Positions 54,388 to 63,343 of a stretch of DNA of 64,000 bases are shown here, in pieces; the stretch's first letter is position 1; every line of letters starts with the position of its first letter. Made by a program: the position numbers and the translations under genes. Source of the stretch: Octadecabacter algicola (GTDB taxonomy: Bacteria; Pseudomonadota; Alphaproteobacteria; Rhodobacterales; Rhodobacteraceae); assembly GCF_021532625.1 (NCBI RefSeq), contig NZ_JAKGAR010000001.1:1297366-1361365 (forward strand). The letters run 5' to 3'. The notes below the pieces were generated by a model. The model was not told the DNA's origin. It did not search any database and saw only the letters and a list, made by a program, of their open reading frames with translations.

Positions 54388-56910
54388 CTAGGACGGCACC
54401 GACATCCGCACATAGAAGTCCGACTCTGCTTTGCGGGCGCAGCGCTCGAGAACGTCCAGCTGCGCGATGAGGTCAGGAACCGCCCCTTGACGCGCGTCTT
54501 TTTCTACCTTTTCCAACAAAGGCTCCAGCTCTTCAAAGCCAAAAAGCGACGCAGCGCCTTTCATTTTGTGCGCCGCCTCTGCAAGTGCCAATGGCTCTCC
54601 TTCAAAGAGGCCTTCTCGGGCCTGTGAGGCGAATTCTCCGAGCTCATTAAAGAACTGTTCCCCGACAGCGCTCGCTTGCTCAGCACCAAGTGCATCGCGC
54701 ATCTCGCCCAACGCGTCTGGGTGCTTAGCAGAAACCATGGGCACAGGATCGGCCACAGACAACTCAGCAATGATTGACCGCAAAGCATCGAGGCGAATGG
54801 GCTTGGTATGGAACGTGTTCATTCCAGCTTGTTCCGCCGCTTCGCGATACTCTTCGCGGCCGTGTGCCGTTAGCCCGATAATCCGCGTCTCAGCGTTGGG
54901 GCCATTGTCGTGCCTAAGTCTGCGTGCAGCCTCAATTCCATTCATGACCGGCATGCTGATATCCATAAATATGACGTCGAATTCTAACTGTGCAGATTTT
55001 TCGATGCAGTCAGCACCGTTGACGGCTTGGGTCACGTGGTGTCCCATTCCTTCAAGCATATCGCTTAACACTTTGCGGTTGATGCTATTATCTTCGACAA
55101 CCAGAACTTTGCATGGCTTCATGGACGGAGCGACCGGATCTTCGTCCGTTGCATCGCTATTTGGCACCTCTTCCCGGCGCTGCAAAGGGACCGTTAAGGT
55201 GAACGTTGATCCGACCCCGACCTCACTTTTCAGGCTGATATCACCGTCCATTCGACGCGCAATTTTTTGAGAAATTGACAGCCCAAGGCCATCGCCGCGT
55301 GATTGCCGCCCTTCGCTTGGGGCAAGCGCGACAAAGGCGTCGAACACTTGTTCTTGGTGTTCCGGTTCGATTCCAGACCCTGTGTCAGAAACTTTGAACT
55401 TCACCGACGAATGTTCCGGGCCGTGGATTCCGTCTACCTTCACAGTGATTTGGCCACTATCTGAAAACTTAATCGCGTTGCCGATAAGGTTTGTCAAAAT
55501 TTGGCGAATGCGATTTTTGTCCCCGTAGAAATCCATACAGACAGGATCGCCCAATTCTACGATTAGGCGTAGTTCCTTTTCACGGGCTAACGGTTCAAGG
55601 ACATCTGCCAGACCATTAACCAATTCCGGTAGACTAAACTGCTGAAGCGTGAGTTTCAGGTCGCCCGTTTCAATGCGCGTAACATCGAGCGCCTCATTTG
55701 TGTGTTCCAAAAGAATCTCGCTCGATGCGAGCGCGATGTCGGCGTAACGTTCCTGTACAGATGATAGTTTGGTCGTCTTAAGCAGATCCAACACGCCCAT
55801 AATACCGTTCAACGGCGTGCGCATTTCGTGGCTAATCAAGGTCAGGAACTGCGACTTGGCCTTGTCTGTACGTTCCGCGCGATCGCGTGCATCTACCAGT
55901 TCTTGTTCCGCAATCTTGCGTTCGCTGATGTCCCGAATGTAGGCAATGAATTTTACGCCATCCTCATCCTCGGTAGAGGTGATGTTCAGTTCGACTGGAA
56001 ACTCTTCGCCGCTTTTGCGCAACGCCGACAATTCAACCCGCCCCGCATCCACAACCCGTGGCTGACCGGTTTTGATATAACGTCGCATCCCATTGTGGTG
56101 CGCATCGCGCATATGATGAGGGATGAAAGTTTCCTCCATAGATTTTCCGATAATCTCACTTCGGCTCCAACCAAACACGTTCTCGGCTGATGCATTAAAG
56201 TCGATGATCTCACCTGCTCCGTTCGCAGTTACAATCGCGTCGAGCGACGCAGAGACTGTAGAGCTAAGCAGCTTTGCCGATGACTGAAGTGCCGCGTCAT
56301 TCTTGGCCGCTTGACGGAACATGCGGTCCAGCAACATCAAAAGAGCGCCCATCAAAACAAGCAGTACAATCGCAATGCCCCCGGTGCGCCGCAGTTGTCC
56401 AGCAAACTGGGCACGGCGTTGTTGAGATTGCTCGGCTGAAAGGCTTAGGCCAAGCAAAGCTATTCTGCGGACATTGGGGCGTAGTTCTGTGACGATCGTT
56501 AACAAATCTGCAATCTGATCATCCGTGAGTGGGTTCGAACTATCCGAAACAGATATCGCCAGTTCTTCAAACTGGCCGAGGTCACGTATCAAAGAAGTAA
56601 GCTCATCGTTTTCACCGATAATCCGCGCCGCGCGACCGGAGTTCACGATATCGAGGCGACTTAGCGTAATGTCGACCCGCAACTTTAGATCTTCGTCTGA
56701 AAAGCGCCCTGTCGCCAATTGATCTAAAAGGTCCGCATTTAGATTGGCGAATTCCGTATCAAGTTGGGAAATGCTCCATTGCGTGCTGTCACCCTGCGCC
56801 GTCGAGAGATCGCGTAGCTGTGACAAAAGATTGGTCACCATTAGACCCAACAACAAGACCAACAGGCCTAGGCCTGCCAGTATCGAGAGTCGGTACTTTC
56901 CTGAGTTCAT
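54388..56910 (-). CDS. hybrid sensor histidine kinase with REC and HPt domains
   Basis: 840 residues from ATG 56910 (a start at 56940 is possible). Membrane helix at about 8-28, a periplasmic helical sensor region, a second helix near 175-195, a PAS domain (about 215-340), HisKA with H361 in LISHEMRTPLNG, an HATPase domain, a receiver with D650 in FMDISMPVMNG, and an HPt domain with H781 in AHKMKGAA. This full phosphorelay on one chain would end on a separate regulator, most simply the divergent NarL-type protein at 57609. It is 49 bases downstream of the gene for the molybdopterin-domain-like protein. Confidence 0.9.
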   Translation of the reverse strand: MNSGKYRLSILAGLGLLVLLLGLMVTNLLSQLRDLSTAQGDSTQWSISQLDTEFANLNADLLDQLATGRFSDEDLKLRVDITLSRLDIVNSGRAARIIGENDELTSLIRDLGQFEELAISVSDSSNPLTDDQIADLLTIVTELRPNVRRIALLGLSLSAEQSQQRRAQFAGQLRRTGGIAIVLLVLMGALLMLLDRMFRQAAKNDAALQSSAKLLSSTVSASLDAIVTANGAGEIIDFNASAENVFGWSRSEIIGKSMEETFIPHHMRDAHHNGMRRYIKTGQPRVVDAGRVELSALRKSGEEFPVELNITSTEDEDGVKFIAYIRDISERKIAEQELVDARDRAERTDKAKSQFLTLISHEMRTPLNGIMGVLDLLKTTKLSSVQERYADIALASSEILLEHTNEALDVTRIETGDLKLTLQQFSLPELVNGLADVLEPLAREKELRLIVELGDPVCMDFYGDKNRIRQILTNLIGNAIKFSDSGQITVKVDGIHGPEHSSVKFKVSDTGSGIEPEHQEQVFDAFVALAPSEGRQSRGDGLGLSISQKIARRMDGDISLKSEVGVGSTFTLTVPLQRREEVPNSDATDEDPVAPSMKPCKVLVVEDNSINRKVLSDMLEGMGHHVTQAVNGADCIEKSAQLEFDVIFMDISMPVMNGIEAARRLRHDNGPNAETRIIGLTAHGREEYREAAEQAGMNTFHTKPIRLDALRSIIAELSVADPVPMVSAKHPDALGEMRDALGAEQASAVGEQFFNELGEFASQAREGLFEGEPLALAEAAHKMKGAASLFGFEELEPLLEKVEKDARQGAVPDLIAQLDVLERCARKAESDFYVRMSVPS

Positions 56911-56959
56911 TCTCACGTTAACCCCTTGGACTGAGACCACCCTAGGGTGCGATCCCTCA

Positions 56960-57454
56960 TCAATCTATGATGTTTAAGCGGGTCAATTGCCAAATACTGC
57001 GCGCATAGGTGACTTCGGTGCTGTACTTTGTGTCGCTGTCATACGGAAAAACCACCCAAAACGGCCCTTTGTCACGTACCGACATGATGTTCCCATCCAT
57101 TCTCGTTGCAATGATAGGCGCGCCGTCTTCTAAGTCGGAAATCGGCATCGTCACCGCGTAATCATTAAGTGCGACCATTTCGATTGTGGAGCCGTTTGCA
57201 TCAATGCTTTCCAACAAGGCCTTAAGCGAAACACCTGAGAAATGGGTGTCACCGTCGGTCCAAATTGTTGTCGTCGTGAACTCGACTTGATCAAACGCAT
57301 CCAGCGTTTCACGGCTAAACTCAATAATGTCCGAAGACGTCGCGCTTGGCACAACTTGAAGCGCCATCCCATCTTGAGATGCCGCACTCGACGCAAAAAG
57401 CGTAGCGAAAACAACAGAAAGGATCGATATCCGTGAGCGGGTTAGTGCAGCCAT
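56960..57454 (-). CDS. exported protein resembling a molybdopterin-binding oxidoreductase domain
   Basis: 164 residues. Signal peptide (ISILSVVFATLFASSAASQ, cleavage about 26). The mature part, FTTTTIWTDGDTHFSGVSLKALLESI, MVALNDYAVTMPISDLEDGAPIIATRMDG and GPFWVVFPYDS, matches the oxidoreductase molybdopterin-binding fold in short form, without the cofactor cysteine. Such stand-alone versions are found beside histidine kinases and probably act as periplasmic sensory partners. Confidence 0.7.
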   Translation of the reverse strand: MAALTRSRISILSVVFATLFASSAASQDGMALQVVPSATSSDIIEFSRETLDAFDQVEFTTTTIWTDGDTHFSGVSLKALLESIDANGSTIEMVALNDYAVTMPISDLEDGAPIIATRMDGNIMSVRDKGPFWVVFPYDSDTKYSTEVTYARSIWQLTRLNIID

Positions 57455-57530
57455 TTTCCGTTTCCTTTGATCACATGACTTAAATTTAGAAGAAACTCGA
57501 AAAATTAGTTTGGGGCATCGGCATAGCGAT

Positions 57531-57546
57531 CTATACTTTGGTATAG
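57531..57546. promoter_or_regulatory. candidate operator, perfect dyad
   Basis: CTATAC-TTTG-GTATAG, a perfect 6-bp inverted repeat with a 4-base spacer, centred in the 154-base gap between the divergent sensor operon and the response regulator. The size suits a LuxR/NarL-type dimer, perhaps the neighbouring regulator itself. Confidence 0.5.
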
Positions 57547-57608
57547 GTCTGCCACTTTTAGATCATATTTGATGTGCAAGTTTCGGTGGAAATTAAGGAC
57601 GATAAACT

Positions 57609-58226
57609 ATGCCTAATATTCTTCTAGCCGACGATCATGATCTCGTTCGCGATACAATCGCGGCTTACCTAAGAACCGTCGAAGAATTCAATGTTCTGAC
57701 AGCCCCCGACCTGGACGCGGCTTTGGAATTGATGGGCGGGATCGATTCTATCGATCTATTGATACTAGATTACAATATGCCCGGAATGGACGGGCTAGAT
57801 GGGCTTACGAAAGCACGCGCGGCCCACCCTGTCGCGAAGGTCGCCATTATGTCCGGCGTTGCTAACCGCGACGTGGCGAACTCTGCCATGGATCGTGGTG
57901 CGCACGGTTTCATTCCGAAATCCTTGACTGCGGACACGCTGGTAAACGCTATTAAGTTCATTCTCGCGGGTGAGCGTTATATCCCGTTTGATTTCGGGTC
58001 GAACGATCCTAAAGAGAAAGCAAGCGGTGAGTTTGCGAATTTGTCTGCTCGTGAAATGCAGACATTGGAACAATTATGCCTAGGACTGTCGAATAAAGAA
58101 ATCGCTAGAAATCTCGACATTCAGGAAGTCACTGTAAAGCTGCACGTCAAGAACCTTCTGTCAAAGCTTGGCGTCTCAAACCGCACTCAGGCGGCACTCT
58201 TCGCGAAAGAGCGCCACCTGTTCTAG
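57609..58226 (+). CDS. NarL/LuxR-type response regulator
   Basis: 205 residues (AAGGA upstream). Receiver domain with D8-D9, phospho-acceptor D54 in LILDYNMPGMDG and K103; a linker; then a LuxR helix-turn-helix (LSAREMQTLEQLCLGLSNKEIA, about 143-165). Divergent from the hybrid kinase operon, so it is its probable partner. Confidence 0.92.
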   Translation: MPNILLADDHDLVRDTIAAYLRTVEEFNVLTAPDLDAALELMGGIDSIDLLILDYNMPGMDGLDGLTKARAAHPVAKVAIMSGVANRDVANSAMDRGAHGFIPKSLTADTLVNAIKFILAGERYIPFDFGSNDPKEKASGEFANLSAREMQTLEQLCLGLSNKEIARNLDIQEVTVKLHVKNLLSKLGVSNRTQAALFAKERHLF

Positions 58227-58230
58227 GCGG

Positions 58231-58911
58231 CTACAGAAAAGTGTCATAGTCCGAAACCAAAAGATGTTTGGGGGCTTCGTCCTCTTCAATCGATGCAAAC
58301 CGCCCGATTTCCATCTTGAACTTATTGTCATTTCGATCGTCGTTGACGGTGGAAACTTCGCCAATTAGCACGTCGCCCCCCTCGCCCCAAAACGCATGCC
58401 AGACACCGGGCATCAGCGTGACACTTTCACCCGGTTCAAGTTTCAAAAGTCCGCCAGCAGGCAAGGTCTTCAAACGTCCGTCAACAGGAACAACAACGTC
58501 AGCGGATGGGTCAATTTCACCAGTCTTGTCGCTGGAAAATAATTCTAGAACCAAGGTGCCGCCACCACGGTTGATGATGTCTTCGGCTTTTACAAAGTGT
58601 TTGTGCATAGGGGACAGCTGCTTATCGCGGCTGATCATGATCTTCTCTGCATATAACATTCCATTGCCGCTTTTTAGATCAGCTTCGAGACCATTGCGGA
58701 CTGTGAACAAGAACAGTCCCAATTCGTCGAACTTGCCCTGGCCATAGTCTGTGATGTCCCACCCCATACCGCGTTCCCTGATCATAGAATGATCACTCGC
58801 CTTGAGTTCGCTAGGTGATTGATAGGCGAACGGTGGCATCACGTAGCCAAAGGACCGAATGAAGGCGTCACCCTCGGTAAGGATCGAATTTATCAGTGAA
58901 CGTTTCATCAT
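58231..58911 (-). CDS. D-lyxose ketol-isomerase-like cupin enzyme
   Basis: 226 residues from ATG 58911 (58908 also possible). Cupin-fold sugar isomerase with LSPMHKHFVKAEDIINRGGG and MPGVWHAFWGEGGDVLIGEVS, the metal-binding histidines and glutamate of the D-lyxose isomerase family (interconverts D-lyxose and D-xylulose, also D-mannose and D-fructose). Convergent with the response regulator; only four bases separate the stops. Confidence 0.82.
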   Translation of the reverse strand: MMKRSLINSILTEGDAFIRSFGYVMPPFAYQSPSELKASDHSMIRERGMGWDITDYGQGKFDELGLFLFTVRNGLEADLKSGNGMLYAEKIMISRDKQLSPMHKHFVKAEDIINRGGGTLVLELFSSDKTGEIDPSADVVVPVDGRLKTLPAGGLLKLEPGESVTLMPGVWHAFWGEGGDVLIGEVSTVNDDRNDNKFKMEIGRFASIEEDEAPKHLLVSDYDTFL

Positions 58912-59427
58912 AGTTTCTTTCGTTAAGTATCTTGCAGGCTCCGGCAGACAATTTAGCACTATGCGAGGTGGCGCCGTCGCCTTCGGCCATCAGTGATCCA
59001 CGCCCCGTCGAACCAGATCTCATGCACTGTGCCATTACACGCTTGAGCTTAGTGTGCATAGTAGGCGGCCATTTTCCTCTAACAATCGAACACTTACGAT
59101 AGATGCAACGCTTACGGTCAAGTAACTGAGCTCTACGAGGACTTGGCTTCGATCTTGGCTTCACCAATCCCAAAAAACAACAAAACCCACCGTTCTACGG
59201 GTGAGGTGTAAGTTGTTTTTGATTGCGGAAGGGCGCAACCGCCGAAGCCTACCTGCGCTGAAATGTGTCGTATGACCTTTAGTTAATAGGGGCCGAAAGC
59301 GCTCACCCTTCAGTTTTCGGGTGATGAAGTTGCCTACTAGAAGGCCCCTAGAAAGGGGCTCTCAAGCTTGGGGTCCAACAACGGCTCAAGGAACGGCGTC
59401 TCGAGGCCCAAGGGGACGAATTGTGAC
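58912..59427. other. intergenic stretch with inverted repeats
   Basis: 516 bases. At 59172-59220 an outer stem AAAAACAAC / GTTGTTTTT encloses a GC-rich core and resembles a bidirectional terminator. A small hairpin GCCCCT / AGGGGC lies near 59344-59360, just downstream of the AttH-like gene. No gene seen. Confidence 0.45.
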
Positions 59428-60597
59428 TTACAGAAGCCAGTTTGCTTCCGCTTTGGGGATCGCTTCCGAGAAGGACATTTCGTGTATGATTTCGCCGGTT
59501 GCGACCTCGACGCCGCCATCGAGAGGCACTGTCATCCTGATGTCACCGGCAAGTCGGATATAACCGGGTTGTGCGGTTTCATCATTCGGCTCTTGTTCGG
59601 TATTAAGCGCGTCACTCAAAAGGTGATTGCCCGAAATCTCGATGCGGATTTTGTCGCCATTGTAGGGCGTTTCGATCAAGAAGCCGTCCGGCCAGCCGTT
59701 CCCGGACTGCGGGCCCACGTGGATTTCACCAACAAAACTGTCCTCGAACGCACCCGTACTCAGCAAGATTTCACTGCCTTTTGCCAACATGAACTTGCAG
59801 ACGACCTTGTTGCCGTAGTCGGAGTTGTGTTCAATGTACGAAAAATTCAACGTGAATTCCCCACATTCAGCACGGCCCCAGTGCCACGCCTTGAGAACAC
59901 CTTCGATGCCGGCGTTGCCCCAATTGTGGTCATGGTAGCCCATGCCGTCTTCGATGGCGATGGTTTCGCCCGCGACTTGAATGGTACCATTCACAACGCC
60001 ACGCGGCGCGGGCACGACATGCGCGTTAAACACGGTCAGAGCTTCATCGAAGTACATCGCACCTGATCCCGCACGCCAAGATTCAACGGTCGCAACAAGT
60101 TCAAGGTCCACGACCACATCTTCATGCTCAGCGTGAAGCTGCCAATTCGGGTAGCGCCCTTTAAGCCAGTTGTTACCCAGCCTCACGTCGCAATGATCTT
60201 CGGCCGCGATGAAGTCCACGCCAGGGAATGGCACCTGAAAATCACGGTTAGTGCCATCGGGAAGTTCGACATTCAACATCATCATCGGCGGCAGATCTGG
60301 GTTGTCCAACATGATCAATGGGCGATCCATAAGGACCACTGCGGCCTTGAGCCCTAAAACGGTAAACAAATCAAAGTACCACCACTCGTAATGGCGCGGG
60401 TTTCCGTCGTTGTGATAGCCATCGTCTCGATCTGTCACGATTTCCTGGGCAGCCTGATCGTACAGGCTTGGCGCTTCGTAGTTGCCAATGACGAATTTAG
60501 GCGTTTGGGCCATCGCCACAGAGCGCAAGCCTGGCACAAGCAGAAGCCCTGCTCCGAGCGCGGTTGAAGTCAGAAAGGATCTGCGTGAGATTTCCAT
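59428..60597 (-). CDS. CrtC/AttH-like exported protein
   Basis: 389 residues from ATG 60597 (AAGGAAAG upstream). Tat signal ISRRSFLTSTALGAGLLL, cleavage about 31 (AMAQ). The mature part is a double lipocalin-like fold: RHYEWWYFDLF, MGYHDHNWGN and KAWHWGRAECGEFTLNFSY match the carotenoid 1,2-hydratase (CrtC)/AttH family. CrtC adds water to the end of acyclic carotenoids; AttH-type relatives have no known reaction. Location after Tat export argues against carotenoid synthesis. A related gene lies upstream. Confidence 0.8.
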   Translation of the reverse strand: MEISRRSFLTSTALGAGLLLVPGLRSVAMAQTPKFVIGNYEAPSLYDQAAQEIVTDRDDGYHNDGNPRHYEWWYFDLFTVLGLKAAVVLMDRPLIMLDNPDLPPMMMLNVELPDGTNRDFQVPFPGVDFIAAEDHCDVRLGNNWLKGRYPNWQLHAEHEDVVVDLELVATVESWRAGSGAMYFDEALTVFNAHVVPAPRGVVNGTIQVAGETIAIEDGMGYHDHNWGNAGIEGVLKAWHWGRAECGEFTLNFSYIEHNSDYGNKVVCKFMLAKGSEILLSTGAFEDSFVGEIHVGPQSGNGWPDGFLIETPYNGDKIRIEISGNHLLSDALNTEQEPNDETAQPGYIRLAGDIRMTVPLDGGVEVATGEIIHEMSFSEAIPKAEANWLL

Positions 60598-60738
60598 GGT
60601 CTTTCCTTTTGAAGGAGTTAGATGCCAGAGGACGACCGTCCCTGTGGCCGGTGTGTGGGGCACAGGTCGATGCCTTGATCTTTTGGGTCTGAAAAAAGTG
60701 AGTGATGCCGGGGCCTTGTGCGCCCCGGCGGTGGCTTT

Positions 60739-61749
60739 TTAGCCGTCGTACCCGTCATAGTGATCATCTTCGCGGATGGTGAAGACGATCTCGTGTAGGG
60801 CCTGTGTTTTGAACTCCTGCGTTTCGCCCGCTTTGGTGATGCGAATGGTTTCGTTCCCAAGGTAGCGGTAGGCGGGTTCCCCGTTGGGGGCGCATTCTTT
60901 CAAGGGGCGCTCGACCATAACAAGGTGGTCTTGGTCGATCTAGAATTCAATCGCGAAATCGCCCTGAGCGGCCTGCATTTTGAGGGTTTTGCCGTAGGGC
61001 AGCCCCAACTCACTCTCGCTCGCCGGGACCATATCTTCCACCGAACCGGTCATCGTTAAACCTTCGCGGTTAAAGACCGGGTCAATGACCGCGCCATCCT
61101 TTGAGAAGACAAGGCAGCTAAACTGTGGCGGGCCGTCACGCAGGATCATGACCGAGTAATCGACGGAATACTCGGGCGTGTGCAGCTTGCCCCAATACCA
61201 ATTGCGTTTCCCGGCGGACACGGGAACCTTGCCCCAATTGTGATCGCGGTAACCGCTGCCTTTGACGGGCGTTTCAACACCATCTTTCGTCAACGTCCCT
61301 TCGGCGCGCCCCTGCGGCACGGCAATAGTCCAGCCCATGGCGGCCGCCGCCATTTCTTGTGGGGTTTTACCAACCACCCAGGACGGGAAATCTTTGTAAA
61401 GTTTCAGGTGGACCCCGTGATCATTGCACAGCGCCTTCATCTCGAAGTGGTCACCTTGGTCGATGCAAAAGTCATCGCCAATACGCACATCACATTTGTC
61501 ATAGGACAGGCTGACCTGATCGTCAGAATAGCGAACCAGCTCGCTGATTTCACGACCGTCAGGTGCGAAGATATTCAGGCGAACGGTCGGTTGGCGCGGC
61601 GACACACGGGTGTCATTGGTGGACCACATCACGACGACATGGTCGCCGGTGTCCAGTTCGGCGTCGAAATACCACCATTCGAAATCCGTCTCGCGGTCTT
61701 CCATCGGGAACGGCAAATGCATTGCGTCGTGCTTCAAAAACTCCGTCAT
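60739..61749 (-). pseudogene. CrtC/AttH-like gene interrupted by an in-frame amber codon
   Basis: From ATG 61749 the frame reads 269 residues with family motifs FEWWYFDAELDTGDHVVV, SGYRDHNWGKV and NWYWGKLHTPEYSVDYSV, then hits TAG at 60940-60942. The same frame continues without another stop for 66 codons to TAA at 60739. The continuation reads as ordinary protein (VERPLKECAPNGEPAYRYLG, ending YDGYDG). It is a cytoplasmic paralogue of the 59428 gene, with no signal peptide. A single substitution at one codon explains the break. A sequencing error or suppressed stop is possible. Confidence 0.72.
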
Positions 61750-61788
61750 AATCTTCTCCTAATTACACGAGCCATTCGAGCGGGCGGA

Positions 61789-62874
61789 TCAGCCCTTTCG
61801 GCCCAAAAGCTTGTTGTATTTGGTCAAAAACAGGTCTTTGCCCTTGATCCTGCTGGTCAGGAAGTTTCCTGCGATGAAGACGCCAAGGAAGGAACTCCCC
61901 AGCTTGGGGCCTAGAGGCACAAGGATCGGCGCCCTGTTGCCCCATGGCTTGTAAGGTTTGATGCCTTCGAGCGTTTTGCCCTGAGCCAAGCCGATCAGCG
62001 CGGCCTTAAGCCATGGCAGTTGGCGGCTGATGGCCACGATGGTCATCGCATCGCCCCCATCCGCAACATCACCCGCCGCAAAGACGTTGGGCAACGTCGA
62101 TGGGCGCATCCACGGGTCGACTTTAATGCGGTTCGCGTTTGATTTTTCGACACCATTAAGCGCCTCCAGCAACTCGGAGTTCGCGCGCGATCCGATGGCA
62201 GGGAATATCAGATCAAAATCGTGCTGTGATCCATCGGTGAGCTCTAAGCTGCCCGCATATGGCTCGGTCATGCTTTCAAGGTTCTCTGCCCGTTGGCCGA
62301 GGAGGAGTGTAACGCCTGCCTTGCTCAATTTCTTAGCCAGAGAGCGACCCAGCTTTGGTGGCATAGTCGGAAACAAGGTGTCGTCGCTTGAAATCAGCGT
62401 CACCTTTTTGCCGGGCATGGCATGGGCGATTTCACCCGCAAGCTCGGTACCGACAGCACCTGCTCCGACAATACCAACGCTCTGCGCTGCTTTGAGTTGC
62501 TGATGAATACGCTGGTTGTCCGCCCAAAGACCCGCAATGTCTGCGCCATGTGGCTTGAACGGCATGGCATTGCCCGATCCAGTGGCGACAACGATCTGAT
62601 CCGCTTCAACCCGTGTGCGGTCGTCCAAGGTTACGCCAGTTGCGTCTATACCCGCTGCCTTGGCTACGACAATCCGGCCATTCTTGAGCAGCCCGTCATA
62701 AGGGATGAGCGCACGGTCCAGCAGCGAGGGATCAACAACAGCGCGGATCATTGCCGGCGAGTGAACAAAATGACTACGCGGCTCGATCAAGGTGACTTGT
62801 GCGACTTCGTCCAAGGATTTCGCAAGTTCGGAGCCTAAGTAACCGCCTCCGATGATAGCAATTTTCTGTGACAT
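61789..62874 (-). CDS. FAD/NAD(P)-dependent oxidoreductase, NDH-2/FSP1-like
   Basis: 361 residues from ATG 62874; a longer frame to 63030 adds an unsupported leader. FAD motif IAIIGGGYLGSELA (3-16), NAD motif VGIVGAGAVGTELAG (about 137-151) and the GxD flavin box FAAGDVADGG. Short single-chain pyridine-nucleotide oxidoreductase like AIF/FSP1 and type II NADH dehydrogenases; acceptor unknown (quinone or protein). Divergent from a MerR gene, and 39 bases upstream of the interrupted AttH-like gene. Confidence 0.85.
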   Translation of the reverse strand: MSQKIAIIGGGYLGSELAKSLDEVAQVTLIEPRSHFVHSPAMIRAVVDPSLLDRALIPYDGLLKNGRIVVAKAAGIDATGVTLDDRTRVEADQIVVATGSGNAMPFKPHGADIAGLWADNQRIHQQLKAAQSVGIVGAGAVGTELAGEIAHAMPGKKVTLISSDDTLFPTMPPKLGRSLAKKLSKAGVTLLLGQRAENLESMTEPYAGSLELTDGSQHDFDLIFPAIGSRANSELLEALNGVEKSNANRIKVDPWMRPSTLPNVFAAGDVADGGDAMTIVAISRQLPWLKAALIGLAQGKTLEGIKPYKPWGNRAPILVPLGPKLGSSFLGVFIAGNFLTSRIKGKDLFLTKYNKLLGRKG

Positions 62875-62953
62875 GGTGCTGTCCTGTCCGATCTCTTTGG
62901 TTGCATTTCGATTCGCAACACTACATAACGGAAGTTGAATTGGAAAACAATAG

Positions 62954-62968
62954 ACCATGGTCCATGGT
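62954..62968. promoter_or_regulatory. candidate MerR operator
   Basis: ACCATGG-T-CCATGGT, a perfect 7-bp dyad, ends 12 bases before the MerR start and lies 80 bases upstream of the flavoprotein start. Position fits autoregulation. Confidence 0.5.
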
Positions 62969-62980
62969 TTGGAGGTATTG

Positions 62981-63343
62981 ATGAAGATTGGCGAACTTTC
63001 CGAAAGATCCGGCCTGAGCCGAGACACCATCCGACTGTATGAAAAGAACGATTTGATCTCGTCCTCCGCCAGTCAAAGCGAAACCAACAACTACCGCGAC
63101 TACAGCGACGACGTCTTGTTACAGTTGAAGTTCGTAAGCTCAGGTCGGGAGGCAGGGATATCTATCTCCGATCTACGCGAACTCATGAAGGCGTTTTTCG
63201 GCAGTTGTGATCCGTCTGAAGCGGAGAATGTCATCGTCGCCAAAACTGCCGAACTCAAAGAACGGGTATCGCAGATCGAAAACGTGATCGTGTTTCTTGA
63301 TGCTGCGCTGGTAAAGGTTCGTGAAGGGCTTGATGAGACCTGA
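62981..63343 (+). CDS. MerR-family transcriptional regulator
   Basis: 120 residues from ATG 62981 with GGAGG 5 bases upstream; the frame reaches back to 62957 without support. N-terminal winged helix MKIGELSERSGLSRDTIRLYEK (1-22) and a coiled-coil dimer helix (about 85-118). No cysteine pair typical of metal sensors except C72. It probably controls the divergent flavoprotein. Confidence 0.9.
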   Translation: MKIGELSERSGLSRDTIRLYEKNDLISSSASQSETNNYRDYSDDVLLQLKFVSSGREAGISISDLRELMKAFFGSCDPSEAENVIVAKTAELKERVSQIENVIVFLDAALVKVREGLDET

